DNA of 64,000 bases from contig NZ_JAALFC010000002.1 of assembly GCF_011058155.1 (NCBI RefSeq), forward strand, positions 146,366 to 210,365, given 5' to 3'. This DNA is from Litoribacterium kuwaitense. Lineage in GTDB: Bacteria > Bacillota > Bacilli > Bacillales > DSM-28697. Positions 45,830 to 54,641 of the stretch are shown here, piece by piece. Made by a program: the position numbers and the translations under genes. Numbering within the stretch: position 1 is the stretch's first letter; every line of letters begins with the position of its first letter. Under the pieces are notes generated by a model. The model was not told the DNA's origin. It was given only the letters and a program-made list of their open reading frames with translations, and searched no databases.

Positions 45830-48800
45830 GTGAAGCGCCTAGTAGGTACGTCCGTAAAACGACCTGTCGGCGTCATCATGATCGTCTTGTCGATCTTGGC
45901 GCTCGGGTTCGTGTCCTTACGTAATTTGCCGGTTGACTTGTTTCCAGATGTCGAAGTTCCGGTCGCCGTTGTTGCGACGTCCTATCCAGGAGCGGCGCCG
46001 CAGGAAGTTGAGAATCTCGTCTCTAAACCATTAGAATCCCAGTTAAGTACGATTGAAGGGATCGATATGATTCAATCGAACTCTTCACCGTCATCGTCGC
46101 TCGTCATGCTCATGTTCCAGACGGGGACGAACTTAGACAATGCGATGCTTGACGTCAGGGAGAGCGTCGATGCGGTCAAGGCGATGCTGCCGGATAGTGC
46201 TAACGATCCGTCAGTGCTTCGCTTTGATCCGCAGCAAATTCCGGTCATGTTTGTCGGCTTGACTGGTGCAGATTTAGACGAGCTGCAAAACATTGCCGAA
46301 ACAGATGTAGAGCCAGCGTTCACGCGAGCGCCTGGTGTCGGCTCGGCGACGATCAACGGAGGGCAAGAGCGGGAAATTCGTCTTGAGCTGAACAAAGCTC
46401 AGCTCGCTCGTTACGGCCTGACGCCGAACCAAGTCTTATCGACGGTCCAGCAAGAAAACGCCAACGCTTCTGGAGGTGTACTCTCGCGAGGAGACAAAGA
46501 GCTGCAAATCCGGATCGAGGGCGAGTACGATTCATTGGATGACATTAATAATACGCTCATCTCCTTGCCAAATGGCGGTCAAGTGAAAGTGTCTGACGTG
46601 TCGACGATGGTCGATTCGTTTAAAGAGATGAGCAGTGTCACGCAAGTGAACGGTGAAGAAGCACTCGTCATCTCGATTTTGAAGCAGTCGGACGCGAATA
46701 CTGTTAGCGTCGCTGATGAAGTGTATAAAGCGATGGACGATATTCAAGAGGAGCTCCCTGAAGGAGTCAACATTTCGGTCGTCCAAGATACGTCGACCTT
46801 TATACGCGACGCGATCGATTCAGTAATTAATAACATTATCATTGGAGCGGTGCTGTCCGTTCTTGTCCTGCTCCTCTTTTTGCGCAGCGTTCGCTCGACG
46901 CTCGTCATTGGCTTATCGATCCCAATTTCGATTATTGCCGCCTTCTCGTTAATGTACTTTACCGGTTCGACGATTAACACGTTGACGATGGGTGGACTGG
47001 CGCTCGGCATCGGGATGATGGTCGACAGCTCGATCGTTATTCTGGAAAATATATTTTCTTATAAGGAACGGGGCTATTCGATCAAGGATGCGGCAATTAT
47101 CGGTGGCTCAGAGCTTGGCTCAGCCGTCTTTGCCGCGACAATGACGACGCTCGTCGTCTTCCTGCCGATCGTGTTTACGTCCGGGATTGCGTCAGAGCTC
47201 TTTACACCGCTGGCATCGACCGTATCGTTTTCGTTGGTGTCGTCGCTCATTGTTGCACTCACGTTAGTGCCGATGCTCGCGTCGAAGTTTTTAACGAACA
47301 AGAAGAAGAAAAAGCGCGGCTTGTTCAAACGGAAACAGAACCTTGCAGACGAAGAAGCTTCGTCTGAAGATGACGATACGGATGAGCGTGTGACCGAAGC
47401 AGGTGACACCGTCGTGCCGGCAGCTGAAGCAGACGCAGGTGATGCGCCGAAAAAGAAAGCGTATTGGTTCGATCGCCTGTTAGGCAAGTTGACAAGCGTG
47501 TACGAAAAAGCACTACGGAAAGTCTTGCGGTTCCGTAAAACGAGCTTGCTCACTGTGTTCCTTCTCTTTATCGCCAGCTTCTCCTTAATTCCGATGATTG
47601 GCGGCGAGCTCATCCCGGCTTCCGATCAAGGTCAGTTATCGATTAACGTAGAAACTCCGGATGGCACACGTTTACAAGAGACTGAAGGTGTGACGAACCA
47701 AGTGAACGAGGCGCTTCAGCCGTATAATGATGTCATCGAGACAAATTACTTGGAAATCGCCGGCTCAAGTGCCAGCGGTGGCGTCGGCAGTAGTGCGGCA
47801 AATGTCGCGACCTTTATGATTCAGCTCATACCGCCTGACCAACGTGACGTAACGACAGATCAAATGATGAACGAATGGCAAGGTCTGTTTGACGATATTG
47901 TCGGTGCGGAAGTGACCGTTGCGGCAATGGATGCAGGGCTTGGTACGGGATCGCCGTTGCAAGTGCAGCTCCGCGGTGAGGAAAATGAAGTGCTGCGTGA
48001 GCTGGCTGACCAGGTGACGTGGGTGCTTGAAGATATTGAAGGTGTGTATAATATTGAAAGCTCAGCGACAGCATCACGTCCAGAGATGCAAATTAACGTC
48101 GATCGCGAAACAGCGGCGATGTACGGGTTGACGTACAGAGACATTTCCGGACAAGTCGAGCTCGCTTTTAACGGAGCAACAGCGACGCAATACCGTGAAG
48201 ACGGTGACGAAATCGATGTGACCGTGACGCTTCCTGAAGACGAGCGTCAAAGCATCGCTGACTTGGAAAATACGACCATTCAAACACCGAACGGGCAAAT
48301 GATTCCATTATCGACTGTCGCGACGCTCGATCAAGTGAGTGGGCCGGTAGAGATCACGCGGCAAAACCAGGAACGTCAAATTAATATTACCGCCGATGTA
48401 GAAGGAAACGACCTTGCGGGGGCTGCTCAAGCGATTGAAGCAAACTTAGGATCAATGAACTTCCCAGAGGGGTACGATTACTCTTTGGGCGGACAGACTG
48501 AAGACATGGCAGAGTCGTTTGCCGATCTCGCCGTAGCGATGGTTTTCGCGATCTTCCTCGTTTACGCGGTCATGGCGATCCAGTTTGAATCGATGGTCTT
48601 CCCGTTTGTGATTATGTTCTCGATGCCGACGTCGGTGATCGGTGTGCTCATCGGACTCTTTATCACCAATACGTCCCTCAGCATCCCTGCCTTTATAGGG
48701 TTTATCATGCTCGCCGGAATTGTTGTAAACAACGCGATCTTACTCGTTGAATACATCAACATCTTACGCGAGCGCGGCGAGGAACGTCTGCAAGCCATCA

Positions 48801-49105
48801 TTGAATCTGGGAAAAGCAGGATGCGTCCGATCTTAATGACGACGATCACAACAGCTGCTGCGATGATTCCTTTGGCGTTAGGTATTGGTGAAGGTAGTGA
48901 GACACAACAACCGCTTGCGGTCGTTATCATCTTTGGTCTCTCGTTCTCGACCTTCTTTACCCTGTTGCTCGTTCCGTTGATGTATACGTATATGGACGAT
49001 TTCTCCAACTTTATGAAACGCGTGTTTTCAGGAAAATGGCGTCCACGCATGCCGTTTAAACGCAAGCCGAAGGATACCGCTGACGATACAGGCATGAATG
49101 TATAA
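45830..49105 (+). CDS. swrC: RND-family efflux pump (AcrB/SwrC type)
   Basis: The 1091-residue protein has the RND layout of 12 helices and two large external loops. The N-terminal RPVGVIMIVLSILALGFVSLRNLPVDLFPDVEVP, the charged helix-4 segment GIGMMVDSSIVILENIF (D399) and the second-half LAGIVVNNAILLVEYIN are typical. An acidic cytosolic linker of about 55 residues with a KKKKK run lies between the halves (about 480-550). It starts with GTG right after the adaptor gene. SwrC in B. subtilis exports surfactin and toxic compounds; the similarity in layout supports, but does not prove, the same role. Confidence 0.92.
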   Translation: MKRLVGTSVKRPVGVIMIVLSILALGFVSLRNLPVDLFPDVEVPVAVVATSYPGAAPQEVENLVSKPLESQLSTIEGIDMIQSNSSPSSSLVMLMFQTGTNLDNAMLDVRESVDAVKAMLPDSANDPSVLRFDPQQIPVMFVGLTGADLDELQNIAETDVEPAFTRAPGVGSATINGGQEREIRLELNKAQLARYGLTPNQVLSTVQQENANASGGVLSRGDKELQIRIEGEYDSLDDINNTLISLPNGGQVKVSDVSTMVDSFKEMSSVTQVNGEEALVISILKQSDANTVSVADEVYKAMDDIQEELPEGVNISVVQDTSTFIRDAIDSVINNIIIGAVLSVLVLLLFLRSVRSTLVIGLSIPISIIAAFSLMYFTGSTINTLTMGGLALGIGMMVDSSIVILENIFSYKERGYSIKDAAIIGGSELGSAVFAATMTTLVVFLPIVFTSGIASELFTPLASTVSFSLVSSLIVALTLVPMLASKFLTNKKKKKRGLFKRKQNLADEEASSEDDDTDERVTEAGDTVVPAAEADAGDAPKKKAYWFDRLLGKLTSVYEKALRKVLRFRKTSLLTVFLLFIASFSLIPMIGGELIPASDQGQLSINVETPDGTRLQETEGVTNQVNEALQPYNDVIETNYLEIAGSSASGGVGSSAANVATFMIQLIPPDQRDVTTDQMMNEWQGLFDDIVGAEVTVAAMDAGLGTGSPLQVQLRGEENEVLRELADQVTWVLEDIEGVYNIESSATASRPEMQINVDRETAAMYGLTYRDISGQVELAFNGATATQYREDGDEIDVTVTLPEDERQSIADLENTTIQTPNGQMIPLSTVATLDQVSGPVEITRQNQERQINITADVEGNDLAGAAQAIEANLGSMNFPEGYDYSLGGQTEDMAESFADLAVAMVFAIFLVYAVMAIQFESMVFPFVIMFSMPTSVIGVLIGLFITNTSLSIPAFIGFIMLAGIVVNNAILLVEYINILRERGEERLQAIIESGKSRMRPILMTTITTAAAMIPLALGIGEGSETQQPLAVVIIFGLSFSTFFTLLLVPLMYTYMDDFSNFMKRVFSGKWRPRMPFKRKPKDTADDTGMNV

Positions 49106-49185
49106 ATTTTGGTGTAAGAGGGGGCTTGAAGGAGTCTCCTTCTCTGCCAACATCTTTTAGCTAAAAGGGAGAGGAGTTAACACCT

Positions 49186-50523
49186 GTGAAAAAGAAACTA
49201 TGGATTCCTGTACTAGCAACGACTGTCATTGCCGCAGGACCGCTCTTCACATTAAAGGCCGATGAAGCAACGAACTGGGATTTAAAACAGGCTGTTAATA
49301 AAATGGAAAAAGAAGATTTAGCGAACGACTTATACGAAACCTTGCCCGATTTGTCTGATGAAACACAGCCTTATCAAGGGGAGTTTTCCGACGATCTTGA
49401 AGATATTCAAGATGCGCAAACGGAATATCAAACGTTAGCCTCCGAGCTTGGTCGAGAATTCGGCTATTATCAAATGCTATACAACTACTGGTTGGCGAAA
49501 GAGAGTGATAAAGTACAGCAAAAATCACTTGAAAATGCCGAGGAAGAGCTACGCTTGACGACCCTTCGTTATAAAGAAGGTGTATCTTCCCGTCAAGAGA
49601 TGATCCAAGCTGAGGTGTCCGTCAATAATGCGAAAGCCGAGCTAGAAGGCAGCCGGCAGCAAATGAAGTCACTTCGTAATCAGTTAAACCAAATGCTCGG
49701 CAACGACCAGCTCCGTAAGGATTTGCTCGTCAACGTGCCAGCCTTTACGCAAATTAGCGTCGGGCAATACCAAGCCGACAATCTATACAAGTCTGTCAAA
49801 GACGATCATCCGTCATTAAAGCCGATCAAAACAGCCGTTAACATTTACGATGACATTGCTGATGATGCCACCTCGCTTGACGTTTTAGGGGCTGAGCAGT
49901 ATGAGCAGACGATCGATTCGATCAATGCACAGCTCAAAGTCTTAGACAACGACATTGACTTTGGCGATATTATCGATGACATCGAAAATGCGGAGGACAT
50001 CGAGGATATTTCAGACGAGGCGATGAACTTGCTCATGCAATTTATGGCACAACAGCAAGTCGCCGGTCAGAAGGATCAGCTCATTGCCCAGCGTGACGCA
50101 GCTGAAGAAGCGCTTGAAGATGCGAAAGATGACCGAGACGATGCCGAGGAAGAGCTGGAACGGTATTACGAAGCGCAAAAGAGCGACAGTGAAGTTCGGT
50201 TAATGCAGCAGCATCAGGCGCTCAAGCTGAAAAGCCAAGACTTTGAAAACCAATTTTTAGCCATGAGCGAGCAAATCGCCCTCTATGAACAAAATATCGA
50301 GAAGGCGAAAAAAGGGTACGACATCTCAGTTGAGGCACTTGAACAAGGAACGATCACGCCAAACGAGCTTGAAAATGCCCGTCTCCAAGTGAGCAATGCT
50401 GAGCTTCAGCTGCTAAGTGCGCAAAAAGACTATGCTTTGTTACGAGAAGAGCTGCGTCTCTTTAAAGAAGGTTTAAGCAGTGGTGGCTCAAGCGCCGGTG
50501 GCGGTGCAGGCGGCGGATTTTAA
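49186..50523 (+). CDS. TolC-like outer-membrane-efflux-family protein in a monoderm
   Basis: The 445-residue exported protein starts at GTG 49186 after GGGAGAGGAG. A signal peptide is followed by two homologous coiled-coil pairs; the telltale TolC stretches are LENAEEELRLTTLRYKEGVSSRQEMIQAEVSVNNAKAEL (in two parts) and GYDISVEALEQGTITPNELENARLQVSNAELQLL. An acidic, Asp-rich insert (about 215-290) separates the halves, and the C-terminus is Gly-rich. It follows the RND pump by 80 bp, so it is the operon's third efflux component; where it sits without an outer membrane is open. Confidence 0.8.
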   Translation: MKKKLWIPVLATTVIAAGPLFTLKADEATNWDLKQAVNKMEKEDLANDLYETLPDLSDETQPYQGEFSDDLEDIQDAQTEYQTLASELGREFGYYQMLYNYWLAKESDKVQQKSLENAEEELRLTTLRYKEGVSSRQEMIQAEVSVNNAKAELEGSRQQMKSLRNQLNQMLGNDQLRKDLLVNVPAFTQISVGQYQADNLYKSVKDDHPSLKPIKTAVNIYDDIADDATSLDVLGAEQYEQTIDSINAQLKVLDNDIDFGDIIDDIENAEDIEDISDEAMNLLMQFMAQQQVAGQKDQLIAQRDAAEEALEDAKDDRDDAEEELERYYEAQKSDSEVRLMQQHQALKLKSQDFENQFLAMSEQIALYEQNIEKAKKGYDISVEALEQGTITPNELENARLQVSNAELQLLSAQKDYALLREELRLFKEGLSSGGSSAGGGAGGGF

Positions 50524-50537
50524 AAAAATACACTCGT

Positions 50538-50569
50538 AAATCGTCAGGTGAATGTGCCTGGCGATTTTT
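50538..50569 (+). terminator. Terminator after the efflux operon
   Basis: AAATCGTCAGG pairs with CCTGGCGATTT around an 8-nt loop, followed by TT. The remaining gap to 50839 contains only a weak hairpin near 50660. Confidence 0.75.
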
Positions 50570-50839
50570 CAATGCCATTGCGAAAAAATAAATCTATCTT
50601 TCGCCATTCACACGATGAGTGAAAGCAATGTATAATAGAGGTTGAATTTTTAGACAAAAAAGCTGCGAAACGTTCGTTCGTCTCACAGCTTGCTGAAGTT
50701 ATTTTCAGACATGCAGCTAGCATACGTTTTTTCCTGCATTATTGTATGGAGACGACAAGCGAAAGCCTTGAAGATGCTCGCAACGAATGAACGAGCAAGA
50801 GACGAAAGCTTTGCCAAGTCGAGAAAGGGGAATATAAAA

Positions 50840-51469
50840 GTGAATGTCAATGAATATATCGAACAATGGTTTGTACAGGATAAAACGTTACTTGAACGGG
50901 TGAACGCACGACTAAATGAGCACGATATGCCGCATATTTCTATAGATTTAGCTGCAGGGCAAATGCTGCAGTGGCTCATTCGTCTGTATCAGCCAGAGAG
51001 CGCACTTGAAATTGGTGCTCTCGGCGGATATAGCGGCGCCTTAATTTGTCAGGCGATGGGGGCAAAAGGGCGCCTCGTCAGCCTTGAACTAAAGGAGGAG
51101 TATGCCGCTGTTGCTCATGAGACACTACAGTCGGAAGGGCTTGGCAATCAAGTCGAATACCGGATTGGTGAAGCGCTCGAAACGATGGAAAAGCTCAGCA
51201 AAGAACGGGCGACGTTTGATCTGATCTTTATTGATGCTGATAAGAAACAGTATAGTGATTATTTAGATGCGGCAATTCGTCTGTCGACGTCAGGAACAGT
51301 GATTTTAGCTGATAATGTATTGCGCCGTGGAAAAGTACTCGATGAAAATGATGCATCACCGCAAAATGAAAACATGCAAGCATTTAATAAAAAAATCGCC
51401 GCCCATCCGCAGCTCGACAGCTTTTTGTTCCCTGTCGGCGACGGGATCGTAGCAGCGCGCGTGAAGTAG
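50840..51469 (+). CDS. SAM-dependent O-methyltransferase
   Basis: The 209-residue product starts at GTG 50840 behind AAAGGGG; the frame is open 50 codons farther upstream but without similarity. The SAM motif is ALEIGALGGYSGALICQAM, followed by LVSLELKEEYAAVAHE and the metal-site motif DLIFIDADKKQYSDYL of catechol-O-methyltransferase-like enzymes (YrrM family). The acceptor is unknown. It is a single gene. Confidence 0.88.
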   Translation: MNVNEYIEQWFVQDKTLLERVNARLNEHDMPHISIDLAAGQMLQWLIRLYQPESALEIGALGGYSGALICQAMGAKGRLVSLELKEEYAAVAHETLQSEGLGNQVEYRIGEALETMEKLSKERATFDLIFIDADKKQYSDYLDAAIRLSTSGTVILADNVLRRGKVLDENDASPQNENMQAFNKKIAAHPQLDSFLFPVGDGIVAARVK

Positions 51470-51488
51470 GGCGATGTCATTCAACTGC

Positions 51489-51531
51489 CCGAGTGTAGAC
51501 GAAATCAAACTAGATTTTTCTGCACTCTTTC
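51489..51531 (+). terminator. Terminator after the O-methyltransferase gene
   Basis: GAGTGTAGA pairs with TCTGCACTC (one mismatch), followed by TTTCTC. Confidence 0.6.
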
Positions 51532-51551
51532 TCTGTAAGCTTAGCGTACAG

Positions 51552-51650
51552 CATTCCCCCGTTGGTCAGCAGGCTGATCACCGCTTTGCTTCGTCAGCGG
51601 CTGCCACGCTCTTTTCCTCAAAAACGAAAGCCTTGCGTCTAGGCTAAAGC
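51552..51650 (-). repeat. Possible fifth copy of the intergenic element (weak)
   Basis: CAGCAGGCTGATCACCGCTTT and GCGTCTAGGCT recall the ends of the element at 41703 read on the other strand, again next to a terminator. The genes on both sides point in the same direction here. The similarity is low. The gap 51470-51784 otherwise holds only the terminator and a presumed promoter. Confidence 0.25.
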
Positions 51651-51784
51651 TTCGATCGCTGAGAAATATTTTTTTCTACGAAATGTTTACGCTCACTTTA
51701 CGTGGCCTTAAAATTCCTCCTTTATAATGAACGTTTAGAAGCCTTGGTTAAGGCAAATCTGTTCGTTTTAGAGGAGGGGACAGC

Positions 51785-52216
51785 ATGCAGCGCCAGTTCA
51801 TTGGTGGAAAAGTATTATTGATCGGCTTTGTGCTTGCAGTCGGCTCATGGAGTGCAGCGCCATCTTCTGCTGCTGAGACAAGTCAATCGGCGGTGGCTGT
51901 AGAAGAATTGCCGCACGGCTCCTATGTCGATATCGATGACATGCTACGTCAGTCTGATATGGCGGAGAATGACGTCTTGGTTATGCTAAAGCAGCTGCGC
52001 GCCCTTGCCAAGCAAAGCGATTCGCAAACGGATGCATTACAATATTTCAGCTATGCAACGGAAGCGACGAAAGTGATTTCGGAACAACCGTCGGCACTTG
52101 TCAAAGCGGAGCTCGCTGCTTTAGTGAAGGAAAGTGAGCAGCCTGCTGCTTTTGTCGGAGAAAATCATTGGTTTTTCGTCGAACGCTTCGTCACCCTCGC
52201 CAAAAAAGCACAATAA
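51785..52216 (+). CDS. Exported helical protein, 143 residues
   Basis: ATG at 51785 follows GAGGAGGGG. A signal peptide (cleavage near PSSAAET) leads to a mature part of about 110 mainly helical residues, acidic, without cysteine. No family recognised. The next gene, a membrane protein, is in the same direction 175 bp away. Confidence 0.7.
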   Translation: MQRQFIGGKVLLIGFVLAVGSWSAAPSSAAETSQSAVAVEELPHGSYVDIDDMLRQSDMAENDVLVMLKQLRALAKQSDSQTDALQYFSYATEATKVISEQPSALVKAELAALVKESEQPAAFVGENHWFFVERFVTLAKKAQ

Positions 52217-52390
52217 GTCGTGAAACAAGACTTTTTTGCATGCTACAATGAGAAAAAATGGCTGGCTGTGAGCGTGCGGTTAAAAGTGGATCGATGCGGT
52301 AAAAAGTGAATTGAGCCAAATGACGTCCGGTGTTGATCGTCTCGCTCTTCTTAGTCATGCATGAAAAAGGCGAGGTGGATCGTATACACA

Positions 52391-53575
52391 ATGGCACTAG
52401 AATGGACAAACATACTCAATCCTTCTACAGGCACGCTGGCGTTGACTTTTTTCGTATTCGGTATGCTGTTTGTGCTCGCACTTGAACAGCTCCTTGCCGG
52501 CATTAGTATACACCGGACAGGGAGACACGTGCCGTTTATCTTGGTGGCACTCTGTCTGATCGGTATGACGAGTGCGCTCTCCGTTGGTGTCAACAGCGTG
52601 CTGAGTCCGCAAATCGTCGAACAGATCGACCAGCTTACGTTGTTTCTTAGCTTAGCCATCGTGACAAGTTTGCTACGTTCACTCCACGTAGACAACTGGC
52701 AAAGAATGACCAACCATCTTGACTGGCTGCTCATTGGTGCTGGAGCAGTTGTCGTCATCTTTCTACCGCCGACGGCTTTTACGGTATGGATGGTCGGCTT
52801 ACTGCTCTATTCGTGCCATTTGATGTGGACGTTATACCGCAAACAAGCCCATTTAACCGTTTGGTCGGCCGTCATGCCGGCTGCGTTTTACATAAGCATC
52901 GCTAGTGCGCTCTTCATACGAGAGCCTTATTTATTCTCATCTTTCGGAATTGTCGCTGTTGTCCTTTGGCAACGGATCATCCAACACGAAAAGCTGAGGC
53001 GTTCCCTTTGGATGGCAGAGCATGCTGTTGCACATAAACAGCATATGAATGAGGTCGAAAAACACCAGCTTGCTCAACGAGTCGCTACACTTCGTAAAGC
53101 AGAACACGAGGTTGCGCTCGTTTTGGCTGAACGCAATCATTCTCCGGCAAAAAATTTGAATGCCGCGACAGATGGGGAAACCTATGCCTTATCGATGCCA
53201 GCTCTCACATCGCTGTTAAAAGAAACGCTTGACCATCAGAAGCACTTCGCTGTTTTTACGTACCACTTGACGACCGACGACCCAAAAGCTTTGCTGCCGC
53301 CGAAAATGGCGATTCTGTTCTACCACGCTTTGACCACCATCATTCAAGCCACACTGCACGAAGACATCCGTCATTTTCAGATCGAATGCCGGGTCGCTGA
53401 CCAACAGCAGCAACAAGCCCGCATATTCCTCCAAGGGCACACGGAAGCGTCCATCGCTCAGCTTCAGCACCGTTTAGCACAACAGCTGCACACATCTACG
53501 CTGCTCAACAACGACGTCGTCAAAGTAAACGAGCAATTGCTTGAAGTTACGCTGTGGAATCGGACGCCGATGTGA
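52391..53575 (+). CDS. Membrane protein resembling a sensor histidine kinase without catalytic boxes
   Basis: The product of about 394 residues has six or seven membrane helices in its first 200 residues, a coiled coil (about 205-250) and a C-terminal domain in which LLPPKMAILFYHALTTIIQATL resembles the N-box region of HATPase domains. The catalytic Asn, the DxGxG box and an H box are absent. ATG 52391 starts a typical N-terminus; an ATG at 52361 has no ribosome site, and GAGGTGG at 52369 lies rather far. Likely a non-catalytic sensor or decayed kinase. Confidence 0.55.
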   Translation: MALEWTNILNPSTGTLALTFFVFGMLFVLALEQLLAGISIHRTGRHVPFILVALCLIGMTSALSVGVNSVLSPQIVEQIDQLTLFLSLAIVTSLLRSLHVDNWQRMTNHLDWLLIGAGAVVVIFLPPTAFTVWMVGLLLYSCHLMWTLYRKQAHLTVWSAVMPAAFYISIASALFIREPYLFSSFGIVAVVLWQRIIQHEKLRRSLWMAEHAVAHKQHMNEVEKHQLAQRVATLRKAEHEVALVLAERNHSPAKNLNAATDGETYALSMPALTSLLKETLDHQKHFAVFTYHLTTDDPKALLPPKMAILFYHALTTIIQATLHEDIRHFQIECRVADQQQQQARIFLQGHTEASIAQLQHRLAQQLHTSTLLNNDVVKVNEQLLEVTLWNRTPM

Positions 53576-53592
53576 AAACCGCCCCAAACGAA

Positions 53593-53634
53593 AAAAGTGC
53601 AACCAAAGCATACAAAACTTTGATTGCACTTTTA
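53593..53634. terminator. Bidirectional terminator
   Basis: AAAAGTGCAACCAAAG pairs with CTTTGATTGCACTTTT around a 9-nt loop, between two convergent genes. Confidence 0.85.
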
Positions 53635-53651
53635 TTTAGCTGAAGGATACG

Positions 53652-54467
53652 TTATGCATTTTCGTTCGCTTCTTCTTGTGGCGCTCCTGGCATTGCCGGT
53701 GCTTCTGGCTCTTCGATAAACACTTCAATCGACGAATCCGCACGTAATTCTTCGATAATGTCGGACGTTTGCTCACCTTGCTTCTGTTGCTTAAGCTGAG
53801 CGACGATCGTTTCTTTCACTTCTTCAAACGGAGGGAGTGTCGCTTCGCCTTCAGCGCCCTCGCCTTCGCCGCCTTCACCTTGAGCCCCGCCAAGGATGAG
53901 CGACTGCTGATCGTAAAATTCCTTCGCCTCCTCGTCGGTCACTTCAACCTCACCCGTGCGATCAGCGACGTAATTTTCTACTTGAATACGTTCGGCTAAC
54001 AGACCGCGATATTCATCTTCTGTAAAATTCGCCTGCTCGATGCCTTGCTTCAGCTTGTCCTCACCGCCGATTTGCTCGGCTTCTTTTGTCCATGCCGCAT
54101 TAATTTCCTCATCGGACGGCTTAAAGTCAGCGGATGCCGTGAGCAGAAGCTCTTCATTGACGAGAGACTGGGCTGCAGAGTAGTACATTTGATTTAATTG
54201 CTCATTTGGCGCGTCTTCCACGGTTTGCCCGTATTGCCCGAGCTGGGCTTCGATTTGATCTTCAAGACGGTCTTTTTGAATTTCTGTATCATTGACCTTC
54301 GCCACGACATCAGGGATTTCCGTCAGAGCAACATCTCCTGATTCAGTTTGCTCAGCGCCATTTTCAGGTGCCTGCTCACCTTCCTCAGGGGCTTTCGTAT
54401 CATCGTTTGAGCACGCCGCCATCGTTAATAGCACCGTGAACAAAAGTGTGGTCCATTTTTTTGACAT
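53652..54467 (-). CDS. SurA_N-domain lipoprotein (foldase-like, no PPIase domain)
   Basis: ATG 54467 is preceded by AAAGGAGA. The product of about 271 residues has a lipoprotein signal (LLTMAAC), an acidic linker, and a SurA/PrsA-like chaperone region (DVVAKVNDTEIQKDRLEDQIEAQL, SLVNEELLLTASADF, then VTDEEAKEFYDQQ). The parvulin catalytic domain found in PrsA is missing; instead there is a Gly/Glu-rich insert (about 205-220) and a Pro/Ala tail. Likely an extracytoplasmic chaperone. Confidence 0.82.
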   Translation of the reverse strand: MSKKWTTLLFTVLLTMAACSNDDTKAPEEGEQAPENGAEQTESGDVALTEIPDVVAKVNDTEIQKDRLEDQIEAQLGQYGQTVEDAPNEQLNQMYYSAAQSLVNEELLLTASADFKPSDEEINAAWTKEAEQIGGEDKLKQGIEQANFTEDEYRGLLAERIQVENYVADRTGEVEVTDEEAKEFYDQQSLILGGAQGEGGEGEGAEGEATLPPFEEVKETIVAQLKQQKQGEQTSDIIEELRADSSIEVFIEEPEAPAMPGAPQEEANENA

Positions 54468-54550
54468 AAAACAATCTCCTTTCAAGCATTCTACGTAATG
54501 GTTCGTATCGTACCACAGAGAGATGGGGTTCTGTCAAAAAAGAGTCGACC

Positions 54551-54587
54551 ACTGGTATAGACAGCCTGTGCTTCATCGGCATATAAT
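54551..54587 (+). promoter_or_regulatory. nagA promoter with NagR (dre-like) operator
   Basis: TAGACA (54558-54563), an 18-bp spacer and TATAAT (54582-54587) form the promoter. ACTGGTATAGACAGCCT overlaps the -35 box and closely resembles the NagR/YvoA operator core TGGTATAGACA known from B. subtilis, so nagR downstream can repress its own operon. Confidence 0.7.
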
Positions 54588-54641
54588 AGAGAGAAGAAAG
54601 AGGATGCACGGCATTTTTAAACAAAGGATGGGTACAAAACG

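Noticed and set aside
47074..47613. Long minus-strand open frame (179 codons) inside the RND gene
   Set aside because: It is opposite a clearly conserved coding region and reflects codon bias; the translation is low-complexity Ser-rich.
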